64,000 nt of DNA from Paenibacillus hemerocallicola (lineage in GTDB: Bacteria; Bacillota; Bacilli; Paenibacillales; NBRC-103111): contig NZ_VDCQ01000031.1 of the NCBI RefSeq assembly GCF_006265175.1, positions 35,165 through 99,164 of the forward strand, read 5' to 3'. Position 1 is the first letter of the stretch; each line of letters starts with the position of its first letter. The position numbers and the translations under genes were made by a program. A model generated the notes under the pieces. It saw only the letters and a list, made by a program, of their open reading frames with translations. It searched no databases and was not told the origin of the DNA. Shown piece by piece: positions 28,856-38,254 of this stretch.

Positions 28856-29218
28856 ATGGCTAACAAAATCTTAATCGTAGACGACGCAGCGTTCATGAGA
28901 ATGATGATCAAGGAAATATTGAGCAAAAACGGTTATGAGGTAGTCGGGGAAGCGCAAGACGGATCCGTGGCGGTCGAGAAATATAAGGAATTGAAGCCCG
29001 ATCTCGTGACGATGGACATCACGATGCCGGAGATGGACGGAATCGCGGCGTTGAAGGAAATTAAAAAATTCGATGCCAATGCAAAGGTGATCATGTGTTC
29101 GGCTATGGGACAGCAGGCGATGGTTATCGACGCGATCCAAGCCGGCGCCAAAGATTTTATCGTCAAACCGTTTCAAGCGGACCGCGTTATCGAAGCGATC
29201 AAGAAAACGTTAGGCTAA
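28856..29218 (+). CDS. cheY: Chemotaxis response regulator CheY
   Basis: CheY (120 aa) is a single receiver domain phosphorylated by CheA that binds FliM and FliY. The acidic pocket DDAAFMRMM, phospho-acceptor in VTMDITMPEMDG (near residue 54), the SAMGQQAMV switch Ser and the KPFQ Lys are all present. TTAGGAGG lies 12 nt upstream of the ATG. Confidence 0.97.
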   Translation: MANKILIVDDAAFMRMMIKEILSKNGYEVVGEAQDGSVAVEKYKELKPDLVTMDITMPEMDGIAALKEIKKFDANAKVIMCSAMGQQAMVIDAIQAGAKDFIVKPFQADRVIEAIKKTLG

Positions 29219-29898
29219 TGGAAGAAAGCGCGGGGGGACGTCTGAAATTGCTGCGCAATTCGATATTGCTCGCCGCTGCCGCCGTCTTGTCGCTGTCGGC
29301 TCCGTGGAACGCCGCAACAGCCGCGTATGCACAGGGGGACGCGGAGGGAGGGGCATTTCAAGCCGGTAATGGAGTATCCGCCATGCCGGGTAACTCCGGG
29401 GCGGTATTCGTGGCGATGGTTAAAGTTATCTTTTTCCTTATTCTTATTATCGGCATCTTCTTCTTGATTATGAAGGTTTTGGCCAAAAAAAAATGGAGCT
29501 GGAACCCGGGGCGTGCCGTTTTCAAGACGCTTGGCGGTCTGCCGCTCGGGCCAAACAAATCGGTACAGATCGTCGAGATCGGCAAATCGATATACATACT
29601 CGGGGTCGGCGATGGCGTCAATCTGATCCAGAAAATCGACGATCCCGAGGAAATCGCTTATATAACCGCTTTTCTCGCTCCGGAATCCGCATCGGTCGGC
29701 CAAGGCTGGCAAAGTATCCGCGAATGGCTCGGCGGGATGAAAAAACGCGGGCAGGAGCCGCACGAGGATGACGATCAACCGACCGCTTCTTTTCAGGATG
29801 TGTTCCAATCGAAGATGAAGCATGTGACGGGCCGGAAGCAAATGATCGAAGATATGCTGCGGAGCGACGACAAAGCTAATCGGAAGGTCGACCCATGA
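29218..29898 (+). CDS. fliO: Flagellar biosynthetic protein FliO/FliZ
   Basis: FliO (226 aa) helps assemble the FliP export gate. An N-terminal signal-like helix (LLRNSILLAAAAVLSLSAPW) precedes a second membrane helix (MVKVIFFLILIIGIFFLIMK, near residues 63-82) and a cytoplasmic FliO domain (LGGLPLGPNKSVQIVEIGKS). The ATG overlaps the cheY stop (TAATG). A TTG at 29248, 10 nt after GGGGGG, is a credible alternative start. Confidence 0.87.
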   Translation: MEESAGGRLKLLRNSILLAAAAVLSLSAPWNAATAAYAQGDAEGGAFQAGNGVSAMPGNSGAVFVAMVKVIFFLILIIGIFFLIMKVLAKKKWSWNPGRAVFKTLGGLPLGPNKSVQIVEIGKSIYILGVGDGVNLIQKIDDPEEIAYITAFLAPESASVGQGWQSIREWLGGMKKRGQEPHEDDDQPTASFQDVFQSKMKHVTGRKQMIEDMLRSDDKANRKVDP

Positions 29899-30659
29899 GA
29901 CGTAACTTCGTTATGCTCGGCGCGCTTTTGCTTATGATCCTGCTGTGGAGTCCCGGACAAGCTATCGCCGCAGACCCCATACCGGGAATCGAGCTCAATA
30001 TCGGCAATGGGGAAGGAAGTACGGGAGCGTCCAGTACGGTTACGCTCATTCTCCTGATTACGATATTAAGTCTGGCTCCGTCGATACTCGTGTTGATGAC
30101 GAGTTTTACGAGGATCGTCATCGTACTCGGCTTCGTCCGCACGGCTCTCGGTACGCAGCAAATGCCGCCGAATCAAGTTTTGATCGGCTTGGCTTTATTT
30201 TTGACCTTATTCGTCATGTCGCCGACCATTTCGCAAATGAATCAAACGGCCGTGCAGCCTTATTTAAAGGGCGAAATCAATCAAACCGAAGCGCTTGACA
30301 AAGCGGCTTTGCCGCTCAAGCAGTTTATGATGGCGCAGACGCGGGAAAAGGACTTAATGCTGTTTTTGAACTATTCGAAGGCCGAAAAGCCGACAGGCGT
30401 CCAGGATACGCCGCTTACGGCACTGCTGCCGGCTTTTGCAATCAGCGAGCTGAAATCGGCATTTCAAATGGGCTTTATGATTTTCATTCCGTTTCTCGTC
30501 ATCGATATGATCGTAGCCAGTACGTTAATGTCGATGGGGATGATGATGCTGCCTCCCGTCATGATCTCGCTGCCGTTCAAAATATTGCTGTTCGTACTGG
30601 TGGACGGGTGGTACTTGGTCGTGAAGTCGCTGCTGCTCAGTTTTCATCCGCCGGTATGA
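29895..30659 (+). CDS. fliP: Flagellar type III export gate protein FliP
   Basis: FliP (254 aa) is a core export-gate subunit with a signal peptide (MLGALLLMILLWSPGQAIA) and four membrane helices. The signatures TSFTRIVIVLGFVRTALGTQ and FMIFIPFLVIDMIVASTLMS are clear. Start overlaps the fliO stop by 4 nt. Confidence 0.97.
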   Translation: MRRNFVMLGALLLMILLWSPGQAIAADPIPGIELNIGNGEGSTGASSTVTLILLITILSLAPSILVLMTSFTRIVIVLGFVRTALGTQQMPPNQVLIGLALFLTLFVMSPTISQMNQTAVQPYLKGEINQTEALDKAALPLKQFMMAQTREKDLMLFLNYSKAEKPTGVQDTPLTALLPAFAISELKSAFQMGFMIFIPFLVIDMIVASTLMSMGMMMLPPVMISLPFKILLFVLVDGWYLVVKSLLLSFHPPV

Positions 30660-30708
30660 CGAGGTCAGCGATTTCGAGCCAAAACGGAAACGGAAAGGAG
30701 TGGAGGCG

Positions 30709-30978
30709 ATGAGTTCCGAATTCGTCATCCGCATTGCCGGGGAGGCGGTCTACACCGTATTGAAGGCAAGCGCGCCGATGCTCGTGCTGGCGCTTGTAGT
30801 CGGGCTGATCATTAGCGTATTCCAGGCCGCGACGCAAATCCAGGAGCAAACGCTGGCATTCGTTCCGAAAATCGTCGTCGTCATGTTGTCGATCCTCGTG
30901 TTCGGACCTTGGATCTTGCAGACGCTGGCCGACTATACGTTCAATTTGCTGGATAATTTGTACAAATATATCGGGTAA
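30709..30978 (+). CDS. fliQ: Flagellar type III export gate protein FliQ
   Basis: FliQ (89 aa) has two membrane helices (MLVLALVVGLIISVFQAATQ and KIVVVMLSILVFGPWILQTL) and the QIQEQTLAFVPK loop. The ATG at 30709 is 8 nt after AAAGGAG; a GTG at 30700 lies within the ribosome site. Confidence 0.95.
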   Translation: MSSEFVIRIAGEAVYTVLKASAPMLVLALVVGLIISVFQAATQIQEQTLAFVPKIVVVMLSILVFGPWILQTLADYTFNLLDNLYKYIG

Positions 30979-30989
30979 GGGGAGTCCCT

Positions 30990-31778
30990 ATGGAAATGTG
31001 GATTCCTTATTTACCTAACTGGCTGTTGATCTTTTGCCGTATTACCGCGTTCCTGCTGGCCGCCCCCGTATTCTCCACCAGAGGGATCCCGTCGCAATGG
31101 AAGATCGGGATATCGGCCATGATCGCTTTTCTGGCGTTCGCCGCCATCGGATTGCAGCAACCGACTGCCATGGACGGAATATTCGTTCTCTCGATTATAC
31201 GTGAAGTGCTGGTCGGGGTATTGCTTGGCTTTACCGCTTACTTGTTCTTTACGGCGGTTCAAATCGCCGGTTCGTTTATCGATATTCAGATGGGGCTTGG
31301 CATTGCCAACGTCATCGATCCGATGACGGGCGCGCAAAGTCCGCTGATCGGCAATTTCAAGTTCATCTTGGCGATGCTGCTGTTTCTGAGCTTTAACGGA
31401 CATCATTACATGATCGACGGATTTATGAAAAGCTACGAATGGCTTCCGATCAACAATGAGCTGTTCGCCGGCATACAACGCGGAGTCGTTCATGAATTTT
31501 TGCTCCGATCGTTCGCGAACGTCTTTGCCATAGCTCTGCAAATGTCCGCCCCTCTGGTCGTCGCTTTGTTTTTGACGGACATAGGACTCGGAATATTGTC
31601 TAAAACGGCGCCTCAATTCAATATTTTCGTAGTAGGCGTTCCGATCAAAATTATAGTAGGGTTTTTATTGTTGATTATGATTCTCCCGGGTTTCATTTAT
31701 TTGTTTCAAGATTTGTTCGGCTCGCTTTTTCAAGCATTGGACCAGCTTGTCAAATTGATCGGGACAAGCCCGAGATGA
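30990..31778 (+). CDS. fliR: Flagellar type III export gate protein FliR
   Basis: FliR (262 aa) is a polytopic gate subunit with about six membrane helices. Family motifs include APVFSTRGIPSQWKIGISAM, REVLVGVLLGFTAYLFF and QMGLGIANVIDPMTGAQSPL. ATG after GGGGAG. Confidence 0.96.
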   Translation: MEMWIPYLPNWLLIFCRITAFLLAAPVFSTRGIPSQWKIGISAMIAFLAFAAIGLQQPTAMDGIFVLSIIREVLVGVLLGFTAYLFFTAVQIAGSFIDIQMGLGIANVIDPMTGAQSPLIGNFKFILAMLLFLSFNGHHYMIDGFMKSYEWLPINNELFAGIQRGVVHEFLLRSFANVFAIALQMSAPLVVALFLTDIGLGILSKTAPQFNIFVVGVPIKIIVGFLLLIMILPGFIYLFQDLFGSLFQALDQLVKLIGTSPR

Positions 31779-31810
31779 TCGTGGTAGTGCGAGTGGGGGA
31801 GTGAATAACC

Positions 31811-32908
31811 GTGCCGCGATATGCCTTGCAGCTGGACCTGCAGCTGTTTGCAGGAGAGAAAACGGAAAAAGCGACTCCGAAAAAACGGCAGGAAGCCCGC
31901 AATAAAGGTCAAGTCGCCAAAAGCATGGAGCTTCCCTCGGCATTTATCCTGTTTGGCGTCACGCTTCTCTTATTCGGATACGGAAGTATAATGAGAGACA
32001 AAATCGAAAGCATGTTCGTCTCCACCTTTTACGACTATTTGAATTTGGAAATGACGATGAACAACGTGTCGGTCCTGTTCGCTCAATTGATTTACGAGGG
32101 TTTCGTGCTCCTTGCCCCCATATTCGGCTTGGCTCTTGTGATGGCGATTTTGGCTTCCTACTCGCAAATCGGTTTTTTGCTCACGATGGAGCCACTCAAA
32201 ATGTCGTTCAGCAAGCTCGATCCGATCAAGGGGATAGCCAACCTGTTCAAGCTTCGCTCTTTGGTGGAGCTGTTCAAGTCGATTTTGAAAATGACCGTGA
32301 TCGGACTTGTCGTGTTTTTTACGATTTGGAATGCGAAGTCCGATTTTATCGAAATGGGAAGATGGCCGATCATCCATACGTTTTCGTTTACGGCGCATCT
32401 GATCTTGATGCTGAGCGTGCAAATAGCCGCTATTTTGCTAATTTTGGCGCTGTTCGATTATATGTACCAAAAGTACGAGTACGAGAAAAACTTGAGAATG
32501 TCCAAGGACGAAATCAAGCAGGAATACAAGAACAGCGAAGGCGATCCGCTCATCAAAGGCAAAATACGCGAAAAGCAGCGCCGGATGGCGTTGCAGCGAA
32601 TGATGCAGGATGTGCCCAAGGCGGATGTCGTCATTACGAATCCGACCCACTTCGCAATCGCGATCCGATACGATCCGAAGAAGACCGAGGCCCCGGTCGT
32701 CGTCGCCAAAGGAATGGATTATATCGCTTTGAAGATCCGGCAGGTCGCGGAAGAACACGGTATCGTCAGAATGGAAAACAAGCCGCTCGCCCGTGCGCTG
32801 TACGACCAGGTCGAAATCGGACAAACGATACCGGCAGACCTGTTCCAAGCGGTGGCCGAGGTGCTGGCATACGTATATAAGCTCAAAGGAAAGACGAACG
32901 TCAATTAA
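31811..32908 (+). CDS. flhB: Flagellar export specificity switch protein FlhB
   Basis: FlhB (365 aa) has four membrane helices in its N-terminal half and a cytoplasmic autocleaving domain. The NPTH cleavage site lies in VITNPTHFAIAIRYDP near residue 275. The start LDLQLFAGEKTEKATPKKRQ is family-typical. GTG start at 31811. Confidence 0.97.
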   Translation: MPRYALQLDLQLFAGEKTEKATPKKRQEARNKGQVAKSMELPSAFILFGVTLLLFGYGSIMRDKIESMFVSTFYDYLNLEMTMNNVSVLFAQLIYEGFVLLAPIFGLALVMAILASYSQIGFLLTMEPLKMSFSKLDPIKGIANLFKLRSLVELFKSILKMTVIGLVVFFTIWNAKSDFIEMGRWPIIHTFSFTAHLILMLSVQIAAILLILALFDYMYQKYEYEKNLRMSKDEIKQEYKNSEGDPLIKGKIREKQRRMALQRMMQDVPKADVVITNPTHFAIAIRYDPKKTEAPVVVAKGMDYIALKIRQVAEEHGIVRMENKPLARALYDQVEIGQTIPADLFQAVAEVLAYVYKLKGKTNVN

Positions 32909-32945
32909 GTAGGCTTCAGGTCATCCGGGAAAGGAGGGCGAATCC

Positions 32946-34979
32946 ATGCGAACGAGAGATCTATTCATACTGACAGGCATTATCGGGATCATACTCATGA
33001 TGGTCGTCCCTATCCCTATTATGCTTCTGGACTTTTTGCTGATCGTCAATATTTCCGTGGCGCTCATCATTATTTTGATCGCGATGAACACGCAGGAAGC
33101 GCTCGATTTCTCGATTTTTCCGACGCTGCTGCTCATCACCACGTTGTTCAGGCTCGCCCTGAACGTATCGACGACTCGGCTCATTTTGAGCGAAGCGGAA
33201 GCGGGAAGCGTCGTCGCGACGTTCGGCTCGTTCGTGGCCGGCGGGAATATCGTAATCGGGTTTGTCGTGTTTCTGATTCTCGTTATCGTGCAGTTTATCG
33301 TCATCACCAAAGGCTCGGAGCGGGTAGCCGAGGTCGGCGCAAGATTTACGCTCGATGCGATGCCGGGCAAGCAGATGGCGATCGACGCGGATTTGAATTC
33401 CGGCTTGATCAATGAGCAGGAAGCGAAGGACAGACGGAGGAAGATCGAGCGGGAAGCCGACTTTTACGGGGCGATGGACGGTGCGAGCAAATTCGTCAAA
33501 GGGGACGCGATCGCGGGTATTATTATCCTGATCATCAATATGATCGGCGGCCTTATTATCGGAGCTACGTACCATGGCATGTCGTTATCGGAATCGCTTC
33601 AAACGTTCTCGATCCTGACAATCGGCGACGGGCTGGTCAGCCAAATACCGGCGCTGCTCATTTCGTCGGCGGCAGGCATTATCGTTACGCGCTCCGCTTC
33701 CGAAGGCAACTTGGCTTCGGATTTGACGGCCCAGTTGTTCAGCTATCCGAAGCTGCTCTATGTCGTGGCGGGGACGATTCTGTTTCTCGGGCTGTTTACC
33801 CCGATCCATCTCATCACGACGGCCCCGATCGCGGGCTTGCTGGCTCTGGCGGCGTATCGGATGCAGCGGAACCTGCACCGCAAAGCGGAAGAAACCGAAC
33901 AGATGGTGGAGGAGCAGAAGATCGAGGAAGTGCGCAGTCCCGAAAGCGTCGTAACGCTGCTTCAGATCGACCCGATCGAGTTCGAGTTCGGATACGGCTT
34001 GATTCCCCTCGCCGATACGAACCAGGGCGGCGATTTGCTTGACCGGATTATTTTGATCCGCAGACAGTGCGCGCTCGAGCTCGGGCTGGTCGTGCCGGTC
34101 ATCCGGATCCGGGACAATATCCAGCTAAGACCGAATGAGTACGTCATCAAAATTAAAGGCAACACGGTAGCGAGAAGCGAATTGCTGCTCAATCATTATT
34201 TGGCGATGAGCCCGGGAATAGAGGACGATTCGATCGTGGGCATCGACACCTCCGAGCCCGCCTTCGGACTTCCGGCCATTTGGATTGACGACAGCATGAA
34301 GGAAAGGGCCGAATTGTCCGGATATACCGTCGTCGATCCGCCGTCGGTAGTGGCAACGCATTTGACCGAGGTCGTAAAGCGGCACGCCCACGAACTGCTC
34401 GGCCGTCAAGAAACGAAAATGCTCGTCGAAAACGTCAAGGAAAGCTACCCGGCGCTCGTCGACGATCTGATCCCGAACGTGCTGAACGTCGGCGATATCC
34501 AGAAGGTGCTTGCGAAGCTGCTTAAAGAAAAAATATCGATCCGCGATCTCGTCACCATTTTCGAGACGTTGGCCGATTACGGCACATACACGAAGGATCC
34601 CGATATTTTGACCGAATACGTCCGGCAAGCTTTGTCTAGACAAATTACGAACCAATACGTGAACGGGTCAGATTCGCTCAAGGTGGTCACGATCGGGCCG
34701 GCGCTCGAGAAGAAAATCGCCGAAAGCGTGCAGCAGACGGAGCATGGCTCTTACTTGGCGATGGACCCGGTTTCGTCCCAAACGATTTATCAGAAAGTAA
34801 CCGAGCAGGTCAGCAAATTGATTCAGCAAGGGCAGCAGCCGGTCATATTGGCTTCGCCTACGATCCGTATGTATTTGCGTCAATTATTGGAACGGACGAT
34901 GCAGGATATAACGGTTCTTTCGTATAGCGAGCTTGAACCTCAAGCCGAAATTCAAAGCGTAGGGGTGGTGAATTTATGA
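32946..34979 (+). CDS. flhA: Flagellar export gate protein FlhA
   Basis: FlhA (677 aa) forms the cytoplasmic nonameric export ring. About eight N-terminal membrane helices include FRLALNVSTTRLIL. The FHIPEP signature region TLDAMPGKQMAIDADLNSGL is present near residue 145. The large C-terminal domain begins near residue 330. The ATG follows GGAGGG. Its end overlaps flhF by 4 nt. Confidence 0.97.
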   Translation: MRTRDLFILTGIIGIILMMVVPIPIMLLDFLLIVNISVALIIILIAMNTQEALDFSIFPTLLLITTLFRLALNVSTTRLILSEAEAGSVVATFGSFVAGGNIVIGFVVFLILVIVQFIVITKGSERVAEVGARFTLDAMPGKQMAIDADLNSGLINEQEAKDRRRKIEREADFYGAMDGASKFVKGDAIAGIIILIINMIGGLIIGATYHGMSLSESLQTFSILTIGDGLVSQIPALLISSAAGIIVTRSASEGNLASDLTAQLFSYPKLLYVVAGTILFLGLFTPIHLITTAPIAGLLALAAYRMQRNLHRKAEETEQMVEEQKIEEVRSPESVVTLLQIDPIEFEFGYGLIPLADTNQGGDLLDRIILIRRQCALELGLVVPVIRIRDNIQLRPNEYVIKIKGNTVARSELLLNHYLAMSPGIEDDSIVGIDTSEPAFGLPAIWIDDSMKERAELSGYTVVDPPSVVATHLTEVVKRHAHELLGRQETKMLVENVKESYPALVDDLIPNVLNVGDIQKVLAKLLKEKISIRDLVTIFETLADYGTYTKDPDILTEYVRQALSRQITNQYVNGSDSLKVVTIGPALEKKIAESVQQTEHGSYLAMDPVSSQTIYQKVTEQVSKLIQQGQQPVILASPTIRMYLRQLLERTMQDITVLSYSELEPQAEIQSVGVVNL

Positions 34980-36220
34980 GGGTGAAACGATACGTTGTCG
35001 ATTCGATGCCGGATGCGCTGCAAAAAATCCGTACGGATCTGGGCAAGGATGCGGTCATTTTAAATACGAAGGAAATTCGTTCGGGGGGCTTCCTCGGCTT
35101 GTTCGGCAAAAAAAAGATCGAAGTCATTGCCGCTACGGATTCCGGACAGGCCCAGCCCGCTCCGACGGCAATGCCTGCGGCTTTCAAACAACCGGCGCCG
35201 TCCGGAGCGTCATTCGTTTCACATATGCAAGAAGCGATCGCGAACGCCTCGAAACCGGCTCCCTCTTCTCCGGCTTCGATCGCTACGATGGAGGAGCCGG
35301 TCGTTCCGCCACTCGTCCAGCCGCAGGCACGGAGCCGGGGCAAGGAAGATGTGCTGCTGGATGAAATCAAACAAATGAAAGAAATGGTTGCCAAGCTGTC
35401 TGCCGGAACGCAGGGCGGGCCGACGTATCCGGAGCCGATTCGCAAATTCGAGCGTATGCTGCTGGATCATGACGTTGCTCCGGACGTAACCGAACGGCTG
35501 CTGAGCAAAGCAACGGAAGAATTCGAGAGCGAGCTGTCGCCCGGAACGGACGAATTCGCCTATCTTGCGGTCAAGAAACAGCTGAAGGAAATTTTATACA
35601 CCCCGAACAAAAAAGGGATCGCAAGCGATACCCGCATCGCCCATTTCGTCGGTCCTACCGGCGTCGGCAAGACGACCACGATCGCGAAGCTGGCTGCGGA
35701 GCAGGTGCTTAAATATAACCGCAAGGTCGGATTCATTACTTCGGATACGTATCGGATTGCGGCTGTCGAGCAGCTGAAGACGTACGCGACGATTTTGAAC
35801 GTCCCGCTCGAAGTCGTTTTCTCGCCCCAGGAGCTTGTGCGCGCTTTTCAACAGCTGCAAGATTGCGACGTCATCTTCATGGATACGGCGGGACGGAATT
35901 TCCGCAACCAAATGTACGTATCCGAGCTCAACTCCCTGCTTCATACGAAAGGCAAAAGCGAGACGTTCCTCGTGCTCAGCCTGACGTCCAAATATAAGGA
36001 CATGAAGGCGATCACCGAAAATTTCGCCAAGTTCCGTCTCGACAAAGTATTGTTCACGAAAATGGACGAGACGCACTCCTACGGGTCCATCATCAATTTG
36101 TTATTTGATTTTCCGCTCCAGCTATCCTATATTACGAACGGACAAAACGTGCCTGAGGATATTATCGAGACGAACGAAGACAAATTGATCGATCTACTTC
36201 TGGAGGAACGTGATCAATGA
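34976..36220 (+). CDS. flhF: Signal recognition particle-like GTPase FlhF
   Basis: FlhF (414 aa) controls flagellar placement and number. The N-terminal basic domain MRVKRYVVDSMPDALQKIR is followed by a Pro/Ala-rich linker, an N domain, and a GTPase G domain with [18 protein letters not shown], the DTAGRN G3 motif and a TKMDETHSYG G4 motif. ATG start overlaps flhA TGA. Confidence 0.97.
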   Translation: MRVKRYVVDSMPDALQKIRTDLGKDAVILNTKEIRSGGFLGLFGKKKIEVIAATDSGQAQPAPTAMPAAFKQPAPSGASFVSHMQEAIANASKPAPSSPASIATMEEPVVPPLVQPQARSRGKEDVLLDEIKQMKEMVAKLSAGTQGGPTYPEPIRKFERMLLDHDVAPDVTERLLSKATEEFESELSPGTDEFAYLAVKKQLKEILYTPNKKGIASDTRIAHFVGPTGVGKTTTIAKLAAEQVLKYNRKVGFITSDTYRIAAVEQLKTYATILNVPLEVVFSPQELVRAFQQLQDCDVIFMDTAGRNFRNQMYVSELNSLLHTKGKSETFLVLSLTSKYKDMKAITENFAKFRLDKVLFTKMDETHSYGSIINLLFDFPLQLSYITNGQNVPEDIIETNEDKLIDLLLEERDQ

Positions 36221-37089
36221 GCGATCAGGCGCAGAGCTTGCGAAATCTGGTACGGACCCAAACCGATCCGCATGCTCGGAATACCCGGATCATCACCGTC
36301 ACCAGCGGAAAGGGCGGAGTCGGCAAATCGAATTTCACTTTGAATTTTGCGCTTACGCTGCAAAAGCAGGGATACAAGGTTCTCGTGTTCGACGCGGATA
36401 TCGGACTGGCCAACATCGACCTGCTTATGGGCATTTCCCCCAAATACAGCCTGTACCATCTGCTGAAGCGGGAGAAAACGATATGGGATATTATCCATAA
36501 AGGTTACAACGATCTCGAGTTTATTGCCGGAGGCTCGGGCTTTAACGACCTGATGCGGCTGTCCGAAGCCGAGGTCGATTATTTCGCCGAGCAAGTGAAC
36601 CAACTGAACGGATATGTCGATTTTATTATTTTCGATACGGGCGCAGGGCTCTCCAAGGAAACCTTGAAATTTATTATAGCCGCAACGGAGACGATCGTCG
36701 TTACGACTCCGGAGCCGACGGCCATAACGGATGCGTACGCCATCATCAAGATGGTCCACACGCAGGGCCATGATCATGTACGCTTCCAGCTAGTCGTGAA
36801 TAGAGTGACGGATCCATACGAAGGCAAGCAGACAGCCGATAAGATCAGTCTCGTGGCGAAGCAGTTTCTGAATCTGGATATCCCGACTCTGGGCTTTGTG
36901 GAGGACGATGTCAATGTCAGCAAGGCGGTCAAGAAGCAGATCCCGTTCACGATCGCATTCCCGACAGCCGCGGCAACGAAAAGTATCGAACGCCTAGTCG
37001 ACCGGTACGTCTCCGGACCTGCCGGCCCGGTACCGCAAAACGGCGGGGTAAAAGGGTTTCTGAGCAAGATGATGAAATTGTTGAAATAA
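36217..37089 (+). CDS. flhG: MinD-like ATPase FlhG (YlxH)
   Basis: FlhG (290 aa) works with FlhF to set flagellar number. The deviant Walker A is TSGKGGVGKSNFTLNFA near residue 33; ADIGLANIDLLMG and IIFDTGAGLSK follow. The C-terminus has an amphipathic Lys-rich helix (GFLSKMMKLLK) that could bind membrane. Overlaps flhF by 4 nt. Confidence 0.96.
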   Translation: MSDQAQSLRNLVRTQTDPHARNTRIITVTSGKGGVGKSNFTLNFALTLQKQGYKVLVFDADIGLANIDLLMGISPKYSLYHLLKREKTIWDIIHKGYNDLEFIAGGSGFNDLMRLSEAEVDYFAEQVNQLNGYVDFIIFDTGAGLSKETLKFIIAATETIVVTTPEPTAITDAYAIIKMVHTQGHDHVRFQLVVNRVTDPYEGKQTADKISLVAKQFLNLDIPTLGFVEDDVNVSKAVKKQIPFTIAFPTAAATKSIERLVDRYVSGPAGPVPQNGGVKGFLSKMMKLLK

Positions 37090-37132
37090 GAAAGCGGAGC
37101 GAAAAACCGAACATCAGGATGAGGTGAGTGTT

Positions 37133-38236
37133 ATGGCCAGGCACAAGGTGTTGGTTGTCGACGATTCCGTCTTCATGCGAAAGATCATTTCCGACATGAT
37201 CCAAGAGGACGAAAGGTTTGAAGTGATCGATACGGCCAAAAACGGTTTGGAAGCCGTCGACAAAACGAAACGGCTGCAGCCGGACGTCGTTACGCTCGAT
37301 ATCGAAATGCCCGAAATGAACGGTCTGGAAGCGCTGAAACGCATTATGGCCGAGCAGCCCGTACCGGTTGTCATGCTCAGCAGCTTGACCGAGGAAGGCG
37401 CGAAGGAAACGATAGCCGCGTTGGAACTCGGAGCCGTCGACTTCGTCCGCAAGCCTTCCGGCTCCATATCGCTCGATTTGTTCAAGGTAAAAGCGCTGCT
37501 GCTGGATAAATTGACGATTGCCGTACATACGAAAGTCGCGCGATCATCCTCTCCGCGACCGCCGCTATATTCTTATCCGGCCGCAAATTCGACGACTGCG
37601 CCCGAATCGAAGGAATTGACGGAAATGCCGCCGCTCGGCCGCATCGAACGATTGGTGGCGATCGGTACCTCGACCGGAGGGCCGCGGGCTCTTCAGCAAG
37701 TCATATCGTCGCTGCCCGAACGATTTCCGTCGCCGGTGCTGATCGTCCAGCATATGCCGCCGAATTTCACGAAATCTTTGGCCCAGCGACTGGATGCCAC
37801 TTCCCGAATCAAAGTCGTGGAAGCGACTGACGGCGACCGCTTGCGCAACGGGGTCGCTTATATCGCTCCCGGTGGATGGCATATGATCGTCAAGAAAGAC
37901 GATGCCGGCTACAAAATCCGTCTGACGAAGGACGAGCCCCGCAGCGGTCACCGGCCGTCGGTCGATATGCTGTTCGATTCGCTGCTGCCGTACCGCGAGC
38001 TGAAACGCCATATCGTGCTCATGACCGGAATGGGAAGCGACGGCGCCAAAGGAATGCTGGCGCTAAAGCAGGCAGGCGCGCTCTCCACGATCGCGGAATC
38101 GAGCGAAACGTGCGTCGTATACGGAATGCCAAGGGCCGCCGTCGAATTGAACTGCGTTACTCATCAGCTGCCTTTACATCAAATCGCCGCTAGGCTGACC
38201 GATTTGGTTACGAAAGATTCCAATTCGAAAACGTAA
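37133..38236 (+). CDS. cheB: Chemotaxis methylesterase/deamidase CheB
   Basis: CheB (367 aa) demethylates and deamidates chemoreceptors. A receiver domain (VVDDSVFMRKI, VVTLDIEMPEMNG) joins a catalytic domain with the Ser in IGTSTGGPRAL, His in QHMPPNFTKSLAQRL and Asp in MTGMGSDGAKGML. The ATG at 37133 follows GAGGTGAG; an upstream GTG at 37124 is within the ribosome site. Confidence 0.96.
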   Translation: MARHKVLVVDDSVFMRKIISDMIQEDERFEVIDTAKNGLEAVDKTKRLQPDVVTLDIEMPEMNGLEALKRIMAEQPVPVVMLSSLTEEGAKETIAALELGAVDFVRKPSGSISLDLFKVKALLLDKLTIAVHTKVARSSSPRPPLYSYPAANSTTAPESKELTEMPPLGRIERLVAIGTSTGGPRALQQVISSLPERFPSPVLIVQHMPPNFTKSLAQRLDATSRIKVVEATDGDRLRNGVAYIAPGGWHMIVKKDDAGYKIRLTKDEPRSGHRPSVDMLFDSLLPYRELKRHIVLMTGMGSDGAKGMLALKQAGALSTIAESSETCVVYGMPRAAVELNCVTHQLPLHQIAARLTDLVTKDSNSKT

Positions 38237-38254
38237 AACAGGGGGTGTTGTTGG